Shown here: one piece after another, positions 19,661 to 29,750 of the stretch
Numbering within the stretch: the stretch's first letter is position 1
How the letters are laid out: each line of letters begins with the position of its first letter
DNA from: Salinisphaera hydrothermalis C41B8
GTDB lineage: Bacteria; Pseudomonadota; Gammaproteobacteria; Nevskiales; Salinisphaeraceae
Direction: 5' to 3'
Length of the DNA stretch: 64,000 nucleotides
NCBI RefSeq assembly: GCF_000732535.1
Contig: NZ_APNK01000001.1
Coordinates: forward strand, 248,001 to 312,000
The notes under the pieces: model-generated
What the model was told of the DNA's origin: nothing
The model's input: the letters and a program-made list of their open reading frames with translations, nothing else
The model's database searches: none
Program-made: the position numbers and the translations under genes

Positions 19661-19992
19661 GCCGAATCCTCCGACAAGGGCCCCATGACCTCGCCATGAA
19701 AACCATAGATCGTGCGCCGGCCGACATACGGCACCAGCGTCACCCGACGCGTAGCCCCCGGCTCAAAGCGCACGGCGGTCCCGGCCGGCACGTCGAGCCG
19801 CCAACCGCGAGCCGCGGCCCGATCGAACGACAACGCCGGATTGGTCTCGGCAAAATGATAGTGGGAACCGACCTGAATCGGCCGATCGCCGGTATTGGAA
19901 ACCTCGATCTCATGCCGCTCGCGGCCGGCATTGATCTCGATTTCGCCCTCGGCGGGCAGTATCTCGCCTGGAATCATGGCTACCTCAGACAA
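19657..19992 (-). CDS. ureB: Urease beta subunit
   Basis: Structural subunit of urease, 111 residues, [19 protein letters not shown] at the start and the [17 protein letters not shown] motif. Separate from ureA and ureC, as in most proteobacteria. It overlaps ureA by 8 nt and ureC by 4 nt. Confidence 0.97.
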   Translation of the reverse strand: MSEVAMIPGEILPAEGEIEINAGRERHEIEVSNTGDRPIQVGSHYHFAETNPALSFDRAAARGWRLDVPAGTAVRFEPGATRRVTLVPYVGRRTIYGFHGEVMGPLSEDSA

Positions 19993-20287
19993 TCGGATCG
20001 TGGACGGTAACGAGCTTGGTGCCGTCGATGAATGTTGCCTCGACCTGAACCTCGGTCAGCATCTCCGGCACGCCTTCCATGACGTCGTCGCGCGAGAGCA
20101 ATGTCCGGCCGTAGTCCATCATCTCAGCAACCGACCGCCCCTCGCGGGCGCCTTCCATCAGTGCCGACGCGATAAATGCCATGGCTTCGGGATAGTTGAG
20201 CTTCAGACCACGCTCGCGCCGTCGCTCCGCCAGCAGCCCGGCCGAGAAGATAAGCAACTTGTCTTTTTCACGAGGCGTGAGATCCAT
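19985..20287 (-). CDS. ureA: Urease gamma subunit
   Basis: 100-residue urease gamma subunit: [20 protein letters not shown] at the start, [21 protein letters not shown] and [18 protein letters not shown] near the end. The ATG at 20287 gives exactly the usual length; the longer open frame upstream is noncoding. A gap of 173 nt separates it from ureD, so a second promoter for the structural genes is possible, but I see no clear one. Confidence 0.97.
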   Translation of the reverse strand: MDLTPREKDKLLIFSAGLLAERRRERGLKLNYPEAMAFIASALMEGAREGRSVAEMMDYGRTLLSRDDVMEGVPEMLTEVQVEATFIDGTKLVTVHDPIV

Positions 20288-20460
20288 GACGCATTCCGGG
20301 TTTGGCGGCGGATCGGTGAGACTCCGAACCCGCCTGATCTGACAATCGCGGCACAACGGGGCGAGCCGGCCACGGCAAACCACGCGCTGGCGGCCGATAC
20401 TCGGCCTGCCGACACGCGCCGGGCGATAGCTCAATGCGGGGAATAACCGCGCAGCAGAGC

Positions 20461-21336
20461 CTAAGTCGCCCAAATGCGGGGCGCAACGGCCGATTTGTCG
20501 TAGACCAAAGGCCGCAACCATACCCATAAGTTGCGCAGCGGCGGCTGTATTTCATGTGCTTCACGGGCGGTCACGCGAACCACCAGCAAACCATCGACCG
20601 CCGAAACGCCGACGGCAAGATCGTAGACCGCAAGCACGCTTCGAACATCGGTCACCGTGGCTTCGTCGAACCCTTCTGGCCGATAAGCAACGAGCGTGCC
20701 CATTGCGCGCGCCCCACCCATCCCCCAGGTGGCATCCAGCATGGGCGAGTCGCCAGCGCCGGGCACGCCGGTGCGCTCGTGCCATAGCAGTCGTCCGTCG
20801 AGGCGTACGTTCAAGCGTCCGTCGTAGCGGCCGTGCTGGAACGACTCGCCGGAGGCCGGCCGCCCGAGCATCCAGACATCCCAGGCGATCGCCCGCGCGT
20901 CCGCCGCCAGATCGAGATCGAGCGACGTCTGTGCACGGGCCCCGTCAAAAACAATCGCTTCCTGCGGAAGCCATTCAAGGCTGCTGCCACGGCCCACACA
21001 CAACTGCACGCTCTGTCGGCTGGCTCGATCGGGCGAGCGATAGAGTTTGGCCGCCGAGGGCGTGGTAATCAGGGCTTGGGCGCCGGGTTCGACGGCAACG
21101 CTGAACACGATCTCGTCGCCCTGAACGACACCCCCGGGCGGATGCAGGAGCATCACATGCGCGGTACCGTCAAGCTCGGGATACAGCGGGCGCTGGATAT
21201 ACACCGGCCCGACATGGCGCCGTCTCACGGCCACGCTGCGCTCGCCACGCCGCGCGATGGTCAGGTCCAGCCGCGCGCGCCACCCGAACTCGAGCGAAGG
21301 GCTGTCCGGTTGAATATCGACGGTTGAGACGATCAC
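20461..21336 (-). CDS. ureD: Urease accessory protein UreD
   Basis: Scaffold (UreD/UreH) that binds apo-urease and, with UreF and UreG, assembles the dinickel centre. It has 291 residues; [27 protein letters not shown] and [11 protein letters not shown] are the family landmarks. It is the first gene of the minus-strand urease locus and starts 36 nt after the terminator of the preceding gene, so its promoter must be within that terminator region or read-through must occur. Confidence 0.93.
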   Translation of the reverse strand: MIVSTVDIQPDSPSLEFGWRARLDLTIARRGERSVAVRRRHVGPVYIQRPLYPELDGTAHVMLLHPPGGVVQGDEIVFSVAVEPGAQALITTPSAAKLYRSPDRASRQSVQLCVGRGSSLEWLPQEAIVFDGARAQTSLDLDLAADARAIAWDVWMLGRPASGESFQHGRYDGRLNVRLDGRLLWHERTGVPGAGDSPMLDATWGMGGARAMGTLVAYRPEGFDEATVTDVRSVLAVYDLAVGVSAVDGLLVVRVTAREAHEIQPPLRNLWVWLRPLVYDKSAVAPRIWAT

Positions 21337-21371
21337 GAGCTCCGGGCATGGGTTGGCTCGTCATCTTCTAC

Positions 21372-21433
21372 ACAAAAAGAAACCGCCCGCCAACCCAGAC
21401 TCCTCTGGTCGGAGTCCGGCGCTGGCGGGCGGT
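21372..21433 (-). terminator. Rho-independent terminator of the EF-hand protein gene
   Basis: On the minus strand an 11-bp stem ACCGCCCGCCA/TGGCGGGCGGT encloses a second hairpin (GACTCC/GGAGTC) and is followed by TTTCTTTTT. Confidence 0.85.
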
Positions 21434-21502
21434 ATCCCGATCGATTCAGCGTCGATCGCGGGCGCCGGTATCAAGCCAGCCGCCCACCTCGATCGCTGGC
21501 TC

Positions 21503-22246
21503 TTACGGGTTGTTTTTCTGCGGTTGCGACGACATCTGCGTCTGCGTCTGCATCGAGCCATTGGCCTTCATGCCGCCGCCGGCGGACATCGTGTTGTCGC
21601 CCCGCCGCATCGTCTGCGATGCATTGTTGCGCATACGATCGGCCTGACTCTGCATGTTGTGCTGCGTCTGCGAGGCCTGATTCTGCATGTTGTTCTGCAT
21701 ACCGGACATACGATCATGCGCGCTCTGGCTCATCTGCGATGCCGAGTTGCGCATCGACTGGCCGGCCGAACGCATGTCTTGCTGCGTGCGCTGCATCGCA
21801 TTGCCGGCCTTCTGCGCGGAGTTCGATATCACGCGCTTACTGCCGTTTTTCATCACGGTGTACGTTTCGCCGCCCGATACGGCCGGGCCCACGGCGCCGC
21901 GGCTCGCGGCCTGCATGCCCGCCTTGAACTGATTGAGCGTAATGCCACCCGCGCTTTCATCACCTTTCTTGGCGTGCGGATCGGTCTTGATCGACGCGTT
22001 GGTGTCCATCGAGTCGTAGAGTTTGGCCACCCGCGGGTTGGCCTGGGCTTCGCTGGGGCTCAGCACACCATCGTTATTGGTATCGAGCTTGTGAAACTCG
22101 GCCGTCAACGAACCACTTGTGGACATGTTCGCCTGCCCATTGCCAGCCGTCGCGCCGGCTTGGCCGGACGCACTCATGCCGGAACCGGCAAACGCTGCGC
22201 CGGTCGCCATAGCCAGACCCAAAGCAATAGCGGTTTTCTTGAACAT
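21503..22246 (-). CDS. Secreted EF-hand protein with Met/Gln/Asn-rich tail
   Basis: 247 residues with a Sec signal peptide (MFKKTAIALGLAMATGAAFA). One canonical EF-hand loop is visible, D55-T-N-N-D-G-V-L-S-P-S-E66, and a second, interrupted one around residues 79-105. The C-terminal half (about 130-247) is low-complexity, rich in Met, Gln, Asn and Ser, with repeating SQMSQSAHDRM- and MQNNMQNQA-like units predicted to be helical. Probably a periplasmic or secreted calcium-binding protein of unknown role. A terminator follows. Confidence 0.78.
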   Translation of the reverse strand: MFKKTAIALGLAMATGAAFAGSGMSASGQAGATAGNGQANMSTSGSLTAEFHKLDTNNDGVLSPSEAQANPRVAKLYDSMDTNASIKTDPHAKKGDESAGGITLNQFKAGMQAASRGAVGPAVSGGETYTVMKNGSKRVISNSAQKAGNAMQRTQQDMRSAGQSMRNSASQMSQSAHDRMSGMQNNMQNQASQTQHNMQSQADRMRNNASQTMRRGDNTMSAGGGMKANGSMQTQTQMSSQPQKNNP

Positions 22247-22314
22247 AGGGTGTCCTACTTGGTTGTAAGAAACATCCCGAACCTACGCGCAGCCAATGAA
22301 TTAAGACTGAATTA

Positions 22315-22588
22315 GGGCCTGTTAACACTTCGCCCTTGACCCCGTGACCGCGTTGCCGCCCAAAAACCGGCCAAGCAAGGCGCATGGCGCCGGCCTTGGT
22401 CATTCCAAGGTCAAGCCGTGCAACGCCGCATGGCCGGTTTTTGGGCGCAACCCGACCGGACGGCGGTCATTTTTCCGCAATCCGGCATTGTCGTTCGCTA
22501 CGGCAGAATGACTGCGGTACGCGACCTATGCCTTGCTCTTGCAAAAAATGATCGCCGGCGCGGCGCACGCGGAAGGGTTAACAGGCCC
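22315..22588. mobile_element. MITE-like element, copy D (divergent type)
   Basis: A 274-bp element flanked by TA on both sides, ends GGGCCTGTTAACACTTC and the near-perfect inverted copy. Inside, about 15 bp CCCAAAAACCGGCCA recur inverted as TGGCCGGTTTTTGGG, and the segment CCGCAATCCGGCATTGTCG to GCCTTGCTCTTGCAAAA parallels the inner stem region of copy A. Termini differ from copies A and B but the layout is the same. It lies between the tatC 3' end and the EF-hand gene. Confidence 0.75.
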
Positions 22589-22616
22589 TAACCGAAGCGC
22601 CCGCAACGAGCACCCG

Positions 22617-23375
22617 TCAGCTGGATTCCTGTTCTCGCTCTCGCGCCCCGGGCGCAAACATCCGCGCCGTGAACAGCCCGACTTCATAGAGCAGGTAAAT
22701 CGGCACCGCCAACAGGGTCTGCGAAATGACGTCCGGCGGCGTCAGCAGCATACCGGCAGCGAACGCAGCGACCAGCACATACGGCCGATAGCTGCCCAGC
22801 TGCTTCGGCGTCACGAACCCGGCCCAAACGATCAGGAAAATTGCCACCGGTAGCTCGAACGCAATACCGAAGGCCATGAACATTTTCAGGACGAAGTCCA
22901 GGTAGTTCGAGATGTCGGTCATCACCGTCACGCCGGCCGGCGCCACCGAGACAAAGAAGCCGAACACGATCGGGAAGATGACGTAATAAGCGAACGTCAT
23001 GCCGAGATAGAACAGCAGCGTGCTGGACACCAGAAGAGGCGTCACCAGCCGACGTTCGGCCATATACAGACCGGGCGCGATGAACATCCACACCTGATAC
23101 AGCGTCCACGGCAGCGAGACCGCGAACGCGACCATGAGCGAGAGCTTCATCGGCACCAGAAATGGCGCCGTCACCCCAGTCGCGATAAGGCTGGAATGAT
23201 TCGGCATGTGTACGAGCAACGGACCCGACAAGTAGGTGAACAGCGAACGCGAGAAATAGAAACAGGGCAGAAAAACGACAACGATGCCGAGTGCGATGCG
23301 TATCACCCGGGTGCGCAACTCGAGCAGGTGCGCCATCAAGGGCTGTTCGTTGTCGTCGATTTCTTTGTCGCTCAC
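22617..23375 (-). CDS. tatC: Sec-independent translocase subunit TatC
   Basis: Polytopic receptor of the twin-arginine translocase. It has 252 residues and six membrane segments; MAHLLELRTRVIRIA is the family's N-terminal motif and LYQVWMFIAPGLYMAERR follows the first periplasmic region. It overlaps tatB by 4 nt and is the last gene of hisI-hisE-tatA-tatB-tatC. Confidence 0.96.
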   Translation of the reverse strand: MSDKEIDDNEQPLMAHLLELRTRVIRIALGIVVVFLPCFYFSRSLFTYLSGPLLVHMPNHSSLIATGVTAPFLVPMKLSLMVAFAVSLPWTLYQVWMFIAPGLYMAERRLVTPLLVSSTLLFYLGMTFAYYVIFPIVFGFFVSVAPAGVTVMTDISNYLDFVLKMFMAFGIAFELPVAIFLIVWAGFVTPKQLGSYRPYVLVAAFAAGMLLTPPDVISQTLLAVPIYLLYEVGLFTARMFAPGAREREQESS

Positions 23376-23809
23376 GGGCGATTCTCGTCGTTTCTATGCG
23401 TTGTCGGCGCGCCGGACTCGGCGCTCGAATCGAGGGCCTCGGATGCGGCGATCGAATCGGACTCGCTGGCCTCCCTCGGTGCGCCTCCGCTGTCGTCCGG
23501 GCCGGCGGGCGCGGCCCGTTCGCTTTCGCCCTCGATCGGCTCCATCAACGGGCTGACGGCCTGTTCCGTGCTCTCGCGAAACTCCCGCGTCTCGGACTCG
23601 ATCTGCTCGCGCGCGCGCCGCACGTCCTTGCGAATATCCTCGGCGGCAATCTCGTTTTCGAGCTCTGTCGTCAAGGCGTTGACATAATGTCGGGCGCGCC
23701 CGGCCCAGCGACCGAGCGTGCGGGCGACCACCGGCAAACGCTCGGGACCGAGCACGATCAGCCCGATTACGCCGAGAACCGCCAGTTCCCAGAAACCGAT
23801 GTCGAACAT
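23372..23809 (-). CDS. tatB: Sec-independent translocase subunit TatB
   Basis: 145 residues: one N-terminal membrane helix (MFDIGFWELAVLGVIGLIVL) with the conserved Glu, then GPERLPVVARTLGRW amphipathic helix, then an acidic, poorly conserved tail. Works with TatC in substrate recognition. Located between tatA and tatC. Confidence 0.94.
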   Translation of the reverse strand: MFDIGFWELAVLGVIGLIVLGPERLPVVARTLGRWAGRARHYVNALTTELENEIAAEDIRKDVRRAREQIESETREFRESTEQAVSPLMEPIEGESERAAPAGPDDSGGAPREASESDSIAASEALDSSAESGAPTTHRNDENRP

Positions 23810-23821
23810 GGCGTACTCGCT

Positions 23822-24097
23822 TTAGTCGCGACGGCCGGCGGTGTCGTTATCGGCACCGGTGTCGTGACTACGGTGTTCGCCGTGGCTCGATCCGTCTTCA
23901 CGCTTGGCGTGATCCACGACCTTCGGATCGTGCTTGTCGTCGCTCTTGCTGTCGTCGTCGTCCTTCATCGCGGAACGGAAGCCCTTGAGCGCGGAGCCGA
24001 GATCCGGTCCGAGATTGCGCAGCCGCTTCGAGCCGAAGACGAGCAGCACAATGACCAGAAGGATGAGCAGCTGCCAAATACTGATACCGGAAAGCAT
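23822..24097 (-). CDS. tatA: Sec-independent translocase subunit TatA
   Basis: 91 residues: membrane helix [20 protein letters not shown], the [20 protein letters not shown] hinge and amphipathic helix, and a charged hydrophilic tail rich in Asp, Lys and His. TatA oligomers form the translocation path. 12 nt separate it from tatB. Confidence 0.95.
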   Translation of the reverse strand: MLSGISIWQLLILLVIVLLVFGSKRLRNLGPDLGSALKGFRSAMKDDDDSKSDDKHDPKVVDHAKREDGSSHGEHRSHDTGADNDTAGRRD

Positions 24098-24112
24098 ATA
24101 AACCTCTTCGTG

Positions 24113-24481
24113 TTAGGCGTTGTCCCCGCCGTGTCCTCCACGGGCGGCTTTCTCCTCGTGCCCTGATACGCCGAAACGCCGGGCCAATTCATCGCGTACC
24201 GCCGTGGAATCCAGCCCTCTCGACTGGAGCAGAACCATGCAGTGAAACCATAGGTCGGCCACTTCGTGCACGACATGCGAATCGTCGTCACCGCGGGCGG
24301 CCTCTATGACCTCGGCCGCTTCCTCGTCGATCTTCTCGCTGATCGCGGCCACACCACCAGCATACAGCGAGGCGGTGTAACTATGCGCGGGATCAGACAT
24401 TCGACGTTTGGCCAAGGCGGCATCCAGCGCGGTGAAAACGTCGCTGTCGGCCGGGGCTGAATTCGGGGCTGATTTACTCAT
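24113..24481 (-). CDS. hisE: Phosphoribosyl-ATP pyrophosphatase
   Basis: Second step of histidine synthesis, hydrolysing PR-ATP to PR-AMP. It has 122 residues; [15 protein letters not shown] and [14 protein letters not shown] form the all-alpha MazG-like metal site (E-x-x-E and E-x-x-D). The ATG at 24481 overlaps the end of hisI by 8 nt. Separate from hisI, not fused. Confidence 0.93.
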   Translation of the reverse strand: MSKSAPNSAPADSDVFTALDAALAKRRMSDPAHSYTASLYAGGVAAISEKIDEEAAEVIEAARGDDDSHVVHEVADLWFHCMVLLQSRGLDSTAVRDELARRFGVSGHEEKAARGGHGGDNA

Positions 24482-24881
24482 GCAGACCATACATTCGCTG
24501 GGGATCCTTGAGCACGGGATCCCGGGTGACCCAGGTATCGCCGTCCAGTATCTGGAAGAAACAGGATTCGCGCCCGGTGTGGCAGGCGACGCCACCAATC
24601 TGCTCAACGCGCAACAACAGCGCATCGTTGTCGCAGTCGAGCGCGATTTCGACAATACGCTGAAGATTGCCGGAGGTCTCGCCCTTGCGCCATAACGTCG
24701 CGCGCGAACGCGACCAGTAGGTGGCGTACCCCGATTCCACCGTGGCCGCGAGCGATTCCCGATTCATCCAGGCCAGAGTCAACACGCGCCCGGTCTCCAC
24801 GGACTGCGTAATCACCGGCACCAGCCCCCGATCGTCCCAATCGACGGCCGCGAGCCAATCTATGGCCTCGCTCGAACTCAT
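24474..24881 (-). CDS. hisI: Phosphoribosyl-AMP cyclohydrolase
   Basis: Third step of histidine synthesis, opening the adenine ring of PR-AMP. It has 135 residues from the ATG at 24881. [30 protein letters not shown] and the metal-binding [11 protein letters not shown] with [10 protein letters not shown] are the family signatures. hisI and hisE head a unit with tatABC; the other core his genes are about 5 kb away on the opposite strand. Confidence 0.95.
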   Translation of the reverse strand: MSSSEAIDWLAAVDWDDRGLVPVITQSVETGRVLTLAWMNRESLAATVESGYATYWSRSRATLWRKGETSGNLQRIVEIALDCDNDALLLRVEQIGGVACHTGRESCFFQILDGDTWVTRDPVLKDPQRMYGLHE

Positions 24882-25008
24882 GGCGAACTCCGTTGTGATG
24901 GCATGGGCCCGTATCCTACCGTTCGCAGACGAGACAACCCAGCGACCGGGCAACTTCGCAGGACGTCACTATTGCAACGCATGCGGGCGCGATCTACTGT
25001 TGCCGCGC

Positions 25009-26388
25009 ATGAAGATCATCATCCTGGGGGCGGGCGAAGTCGGCGCGACGCTGGCCGAAAATCTCGCCCATGAATCGAACGACGTCACGGTCGTCGATAC
25101 CAACGAATCATTGCTGCGACCACTGCAGGACCGGCTCGATATCCGGGCCGTACACGGCTATGCCGCGCATCCGGCCGTGTTGCGCGATGCCGGCGCCAAC
25201 GACGCGGACATGATCATCGCGGTGACCGCGGTCGACGAAATCAACATGGTCGCCTGCCAGATCGCCTATACGCTGTTTCATACCCCGACCAAGATCGCGC
25301 GCATTCGTTCCGCGGAATACCTGGTTGAGGAGCGGCTGTTCCATCAGGACGCCATCCCGATCGACATGTCGATCAGCCCGGAACAGCTCGTCACCGACTA
25401 CATCAAGCGCCTGATTCAGTATCCCGGCGCCTTGCAGGTGGTCGATTTCGCCGAGGGCCGGGTGCAGGTCGTCGGCGTGAAGGCCTATTACGGCGGCCCC
25501 CTGGTCGGCAACGAACTGCGCGCGCTGCGCCAGCACATCCCGAACGTCGATACTCGCGTCGTTGCGATCTATCGCCGCGGCAAACCGCTGATTCCGCAGG
25601 GCGACACCATCGTCGAGGCCGACGACGAGGTGTTTTTCGTCGCCGCGCGCCGCGACATCAAGCAAGTGATCGGCGAGCTGCGCAAGATCGACCGGCCGGT
25701 CAAACGCGTGATGCTGGCCGGCGGCGGCAATATCGGTACCCGTCTGGCGCTGGCGCTGGAAAACCAGTGCCAGGTCAAGGTGATCGAGCATAATCCCGAG
25801 CGCGCCGGCTGGCTGTCCGAACGCGTGAACCGATCGATCGTGCTCAAGGGCGACGCCGCCAACGAGGCGCTGTTGCGCGAGGAGAACATCGAATCGGTCG
25901 ATGTGTTCTGCTCGGTGACCGACGACGATGAAGCCAACATTTTGTCGGCGATGCTGGCCAAGCGTCTGGGCGCGCGCAAGGCGATGTCGTTGATCAACCG
26001 GCTGGCCTACGTTGATCTGATCGAATCGTCCGGCACCCAGATCGATATCGCCATCTCGCCCAAGCAGTCGACGATTTCGGCGCTGCTGGCCCATGTGCGG
26101 CGCGGCGACGTCGTACGCGCCCATACGCTGCGCCGCGGCGCGGCCGAGGCCATCGAGGCGATCGCCCATGGCGAGCGCTCGAATTCTCGCGTGGTCGGCC
26201 GTCGCATCGACGAAATCAAGCTCCCCCCCGGCGCCTCGATAGGCGCCATCGCCCGTGGCGACGATGTGCTGATCGCGCATCACGACACGGTGATCGAGTC
26301 CGGCGATCACGTGATGATCTTCATCATCGACAAGAAATACACGGCCGAGGTCGAACAACTCTTCCAGGTTGGCGTGTCGTACGTCTGA
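25009..26388 (+). CDS. trkA: Trk potassium uptake regulator TrkA
   Basis: Peripheral NAD-binding subunit gating TrkH. It has 459 residues with two RCK units: the first starts [19 protein letters not shown], the second [18 protein letters not shown], each followed by a TrkA_C domain. The ATG at 25009 gives the E. coli length; the long frame upstream crosses the hisI promoter and is not coding. Its TGA overlaps the trkH ATG by one base. Confidence 0.95.
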   Translation: MKIIILGAGEVGATLAENLAHESNDVTVVDTNESLLRPLQDRLDIRAVHGYAAHPAVLRDAGANDADMIIAVTAVDEINMVACQIAYTLFHTPTKIARIRSAEYLVEERLFHQDAIPIDMSISPEQLVTDYIKRLIQYPGALQVVDFAEGRVQVVGVKAYYGGPLVGNELRALRQHIPNVDTRVVAIYRRGKPLIPQGDTIVEADDEVFFVAARRDIKQVIGELRKIDRPVKRVMLAGGGNIGTRLALALENQCQVKVIEHNPERAGWLSERVNRSIVLKGDAANEALLREENIESVDVFCSVTDDDEANILSAMLAKRLGARKAMSLINRLAYVDLIESSGTQIDIAISPKQSTISALLAHVRRGDVVRAHTLRRGAAEAIEAIAHGERSNSRVVGRRIDEIKLPPGASIGAIARGDDVLIAHHDTVIESGDHVMIFIIDKKYTAEVEQLFQVGVSYV

Positions 26389-27875
26389 TGTCGTTGTCTG
26401 CAATCGTCCGGGGCCGCCTGAATTATTACTATGCCGTCGTACAGCGGGTGCTCGGCCTGCTGTTGATGATCTTCTCGGTGTCGATGCTGGCGCCGGTGGT
26501 GGTCGCGTTAATCTACGGCGACGGCGAGATGGAAGCCTTCATTATCGGCTTTTTCATCACGCTGGCGACCGGCCTGGCCGCGTGGCTGCCGACTCGCCAC
26601 GTACAGCGTGAACTCAAGATCCGCGACGGCTTTCTGGTGGTCGTGTTGTTCTGGATGGTGCTGAGCCTGTTCGGCGCCATCCCGCTGTGGCTGGCCACCC
26701 GCCCCGACATGAGCTTTACCGACGCGACCTTCGAATCGGTGTCGGGGCTGACCACGACCGGGGCCACCGTACTCACCGGGCTCGACACCCTGCCCCACGC
26801 CATTCTGTTCTGGCGCGTACTGCTGCACTGGATGGGCGGCATGGGCATCATCGTGCTGGCGGTCGCCGTACTACCCATGCTGGGCGTAGGCGGTATGCAG
26901 CTGTATCGCGCGGAAACGCCGGGCCCGATCAAGGATTCCAAACTCACCCCGCGCATTCGCGAGACGGCCAAAGCGCTCTGGTATCTGTACGTCTCGCTCA
27001 CGGCGTTTTGTGCATTGCTGTTCTGGGCCGCCGGTACGACGCCGTTCGATGCGATCAGCGATGCCTTCTCGGCCATCGCCACCGGCGGTTTTTCCAACCA
27101 CGATCTTTCGCTGGGCTATCACGACAGCCCGGTTATCGAGCTGGCCGCGATCGTGTCGATGCTGATCGGCGCTATCAGCTTCGGCATGCATTTCTCGGTC
27201 TGGCGCAGTGCCAACCCGTTGAACTACTGGCGCGACTCGGAAACCCGCACATTCCTGATCATGGTCGTGGCCGCCACCGCCGTGACCACGATCGTCCTGC
27301 TGGCCTCGGGCACCTACGTCGATGCCCCCGACGCCGTCATCAAGGCTTTGTTCCAGGTCTTATCGATCGGCACCACAACCGGCTTCACGACCACGGACTA
27401 CACCATCTGGCCGAGCTTCCTGCCCATGTTTCTGCTGCTCGGCAGTTTCATCGGCGGCTGTGCCGGATCGACCACTGGCGGGATGAAAGTCGTCCGCTTC
27501 ATCCTGTTGGCCAAGCAGGGCACGCGCGAGATCAGCCGCCTGGTGCATCCCAACGCCGAAATCCCCATCAAGATGGGCGGCAAGGTCATCCCCGATCGGG
27601 TGGTGCATGCGGTCTGGGGCTTCTTTTCGGTCTATGTGACCGTATTCGCGGTGATGTTTCTCATCCTGCTGTCGACCGGACTCAACGAGCTGACCTCGTT
27701 CTCGGCCGTGGCCGCGACAATCAACAACGTGGGCCCAGGGCTGGGCGCGGTCGCCTCCAACATGGCCGGCATTCCCAAACTCGCCAAGTGGGTGCTATGC
27801 ATGTCCATGTTGCTCGGGCGCCTGGAAGTGTTCACGCTGCTGGTGATTCTCACCCCGGCATTCTGGCGGCGCTGA
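26388..27875 (+). CDS. trkH: Trk potassium transporter TrkH
   Basis: Membrane K+ channel subunit with about twelve hydrophobic segments, 495 residues. Four selectivity-filter-like loops are recognisable, including SGLTTTGATV, ATGGFSNHD, GTTTGFTTTDY and NNVGPGLG; GCAGSTTGGMKVVRF is a family hallmark. Translationally coupled to trkA. Confidence 0.95.
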   Translation: MSLSAIVRGRLNYYYAVVQRVLGLLLMIFSVSMLAPVVVALIYGDGEMEAFIIGFFITLATGLAAWLPTRHVQRELKIRDGFLVVVLFWMVLSLFGAIPLWLATRPDMSFTDATFESVSGLTTTGATVLTGLDTLPHAILFWRVLLHWMGGMGIIVLAVAVLPMLGVGGMQLYRAETPGPIKDSKLTPRIRETAKALWYLYVSLTAFCALLFWAAGTTPFDAISDAFSAIATGGFSNHDLSLGYHDSPVIELAAIVSMLIGAISFGMHFSVWRSANPLNYWRDSETRTFLIMVVAATAVTTIVLLASGTYVDAPDAVIKALFQVLSIGTTTGFTTTDYTIWPSFLPMFLLLGSFIGGCAGSTTGGMKVVRFILLAKQGTREISRLVHPNAEIPIKMGGKVIPDRVVHAVWGFFSVYVTVFAVMFLILLSTGLNELTSFSAVAATINNVGPGLGAVASNMAGIPKLAKWVLCMSMLLGRLEVFTLLVILTPAFWRR

Positions 27876-27906
27876 CTGACAGCCGCACGCGCCGTTTCGG
27901 TACAAT
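27876..27906 (+). promoter_or_regulatory. Possible promoter for the TPR-thrB-dtd genes
   Basis: CTGACA and TACAAT separated by 19 nt, ending 8 nt before the TPR-protein start codon. The spacing is long, so this is tentative. Confidence 0.3.
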
Positions 27907-27913
27907 CGCCGCC

Positions 27914-28231
27914 ATGACGATGCAGGATCAACTTCAGGCCATGATCGACGCCGGCCGCGATACGCCATTGGCGCGCTTCACGCTCGGCGAGCTATTGCAC
28001 AAAAACGGCGATGACGAGACCGCGCTCGTCCATCTGGCGGCGGCGGTCGAACAAGACCCGCAGTATTCCGCGGCCTGGAGGCTCTACGGCCGCGTGCTGC
28101 TTGAAACCGGGCAGACCGACGCTGCCATCGATACCCTGACCCGCGGCATCGAGATCGCCCAACAGCGCGGCGACAATCAGGCCGCCAAGGAGATGCAGGT
28201 GTTTCTCAAACGCGCGCGGCGCGCGTCCTAG
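27914..28231 (+). CDS. Tetratricopeptide repeat small protein
   Basis: 105 residues. Two to three TPR-like helical pairs are visible: ARFTLGELLHKNGDDETALV, then AAWRLYGRVLLETGQTDAAI, then an AQQRGDNQAAKEM helix. The family acts as a protein-binding scaffold; partner unknown. The ATG at 27914 is preferred. It precedes thrB by 10 nt, so cotranscription is likely. Confidence 0.8.
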   Translation: MTMQDQLQAMIDAGRDTPLARFTLGELLHKNGDDETALVHLAAAVEQDPQYSAAWRLYGRVLLETGQTDAAIDTLTRGIEIAQQRGDNQAAKEMQVFLKRARRAS

Positions 28232-28241
28232 AGCGTCGCTC

Positions 28242-29192
28242 GTGTCTGTCTATACCCGCGTCGAAGCCGACGACCTGCGCGCCTTGCTCGCCGACTATGC
28301 GGTCGGCGAACTCGAGGATTTCGCTGGCATCTCCGCCGGCATCACCAACACCAACTATTTCGTCGACACCAGCCTCGGACGCTGGGTGCTCACGCTGTTC
28401 GAGCAGGTCGATGAAGCCGAGCTGCCGTTCTTCATGCAGCTCATGGATCATCTGGCCGGCCATGGCGTGCCCTGTGCGCATCCGGTCGCGCGCAACGATG
28501 GCGGTTTTCTCAGCCGTGTGCGTGGCCGTCCTGCGGCGCTGGTGTATCGGCTGAATGGCGCCAGCGTGGAAACGCCCGACGCGCAACACTGCCGCTCGCT
28601 CGGCGGCGTGGTCGCCGAAATGCACCGGGCCGTAGCCAGTTTCACGCCGGCTCAGCGTAACGCCCGCGATCTCGACTGGATCAGCGCCGCCGCCGAGCGC
28701 CTCGAGGGCATGATGCCGGCCGAGGAGCATGCCGTTCTCGCCGACGAGATCGCATTCCAGCAGGCCGCAGCCGGGGATCTGTACGCCGAGTTGCCTGCCG
28801 CCGTCATCCATGCCGACCTGTTCCGGGACAACGTGCTGTTCGACCAGAACCGCGTCTCGGGGCTGATCGATTTCTACTACGCCTGCCACGACTATCTATT
28901 GTTCGATCTGGCCGTCATCTGCAACGACTGGGCGTTCGACGACGACGAGCACTACTGCCCGACTCACTGGCAGGCGTTCATGACCGCCTATACCCGTCGC
29001 CGTACACCCGACGCCGCCGAAGTCGCGGCCTGGCCGGCCATGTTGCGCGCCGCCGCCCTGCGTTTCTGGGCCTCGCGCCTGATTGATGCGTATTTCCCGA
29101 TGAGCGGCGAAGTCGTCCACATCAAAGACCCGGCCCCGTTCAAACGACTGCTGCTGGCGCATCGTGCCGATCCGCCGGCGCTGGCGCCGTAA
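28242..29192 (+). CDS. thrB: Homoserine kinase, APH-like type
   Basis: Phosphorylates homoserine in threonine synthesis. It has 316 residues and belongs to the aminoglycoside-phosphotransferase-like form (ThrB type II), not the GHMP kinase form. [20 protein letters not shown] and [15 protein letters not shown] are typical; catalytic loop [13 protein letters not shown], and [17 protein letters not shown] holds the metal-binding Asp. Start is GTG at 28242. Confidence 0.92.
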   Translation: MSVYTRVEADDLRALLADYAVGELEDFAGISAGITNTNYFVDTSLGRWVLTLFEQVDEAELPFFMQLMDHLAGHGVPCAHPVARNDGGFLSRVRGRPAALVYRLNGASVETPDAQHCRSLGGVVAEMHRAVASFTPAQRNARDLDWISAAAERLEGMMPAEEHAVLADEIAFQQAAAGDLYAELPAAVIHADLFRDNVLFDQNRVSGLIDFYYACHDYLLFDLAVICNDWAFDDDEHYCPTHWQAFMTAYTRRRTPDAAEVAAWPAMLRAAALRFWASRLIDAYFPMSGEVVHIKDPAPFKRLLLAHRADPPALAP

Positions 29193-29212
29193 AGAGCCGC
29201 GGAGAACACCTG

Positions 29213-29650
29213 ATGATCGCGCTCATTCAGCGGGTCACCCAGGCCTCGGTTACAGTCGCCGGCGAGCGCATTGCGGCCATCGATGCCGGCGTGCTTGCGC
29301 TGGTGGCCGCCGAACCGGACGACACCGAGGCCCGCGCCGAGCGCCTGGCCGAACGCGTGCTCGCCTATCGCATCTTCGCCGACGACGCCGGGCGCATGAA
29401 TCTGGGCGCGATCACCGCGGACAAGGCCGTGCTGGCGGTACCGCAGTTCACGCTGGCCGCGGATACCCGCCGCGGCAACCGACCGGGATTTTCCACCGCG
29501 TGCCGGCCCGAACGTGCCGAACCGTTGTTCGTGCATTTCGCCGACGCGCTGGCGGCGCGCCATCCGCGCATCGCCACCGGACGATTCGGCGCTGATATGC
29601 AGGTCTCACTGGTCAACGACGGCCCCGTGACGTTCTGGCTAACGGCCTGA
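29213..29650 (+). CDS. dtd: D-aminoacyl-tRNA deacylase
   Basis: Clears mischarged D-amino acids and glycine from tRNA. It has 145 residues; [15 protein letters not shown] at the start, PQFTLAAD in the SQTFL-motif position, and NDGPVTFWL for the Gly-cisPro motif. Homodimeric enzyme using RNA-based catalysis. The first residue of the first motif is Pro rather than Ser here. Confidence 0.95.
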   Translation: MIALIQRVTQASVTVAGERIAAIDAGVLALVAAEPDDTEARAERLAERVLAYRIFADDAGRMNLGAITADKAVLAVPQFTLAADTRRGNRPGFSTACRPERAEPLFVHFADALAARHPRIATGRFGADMQVSLVNDGPVTFWLTA

Positions 29651-29750
29651 TCGCCGTGATCCGCCGGCCTGCCCGCCCCCTCTCGCATCGGCGTGATCAA
29701 CGGCGTATGATCGACCGTCCTGAGGGGCATTCCGAGTACACCGCGAGACC

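Noticed and set aside
20288-20460. Riboswitch or nickel-responsive RNA in the ureD-ureA gap
   Set aside because: No conserved motif of known nickel/cobalt riboswitches (NiCo) could be recognised and no stable multi-stem structure is obvious.
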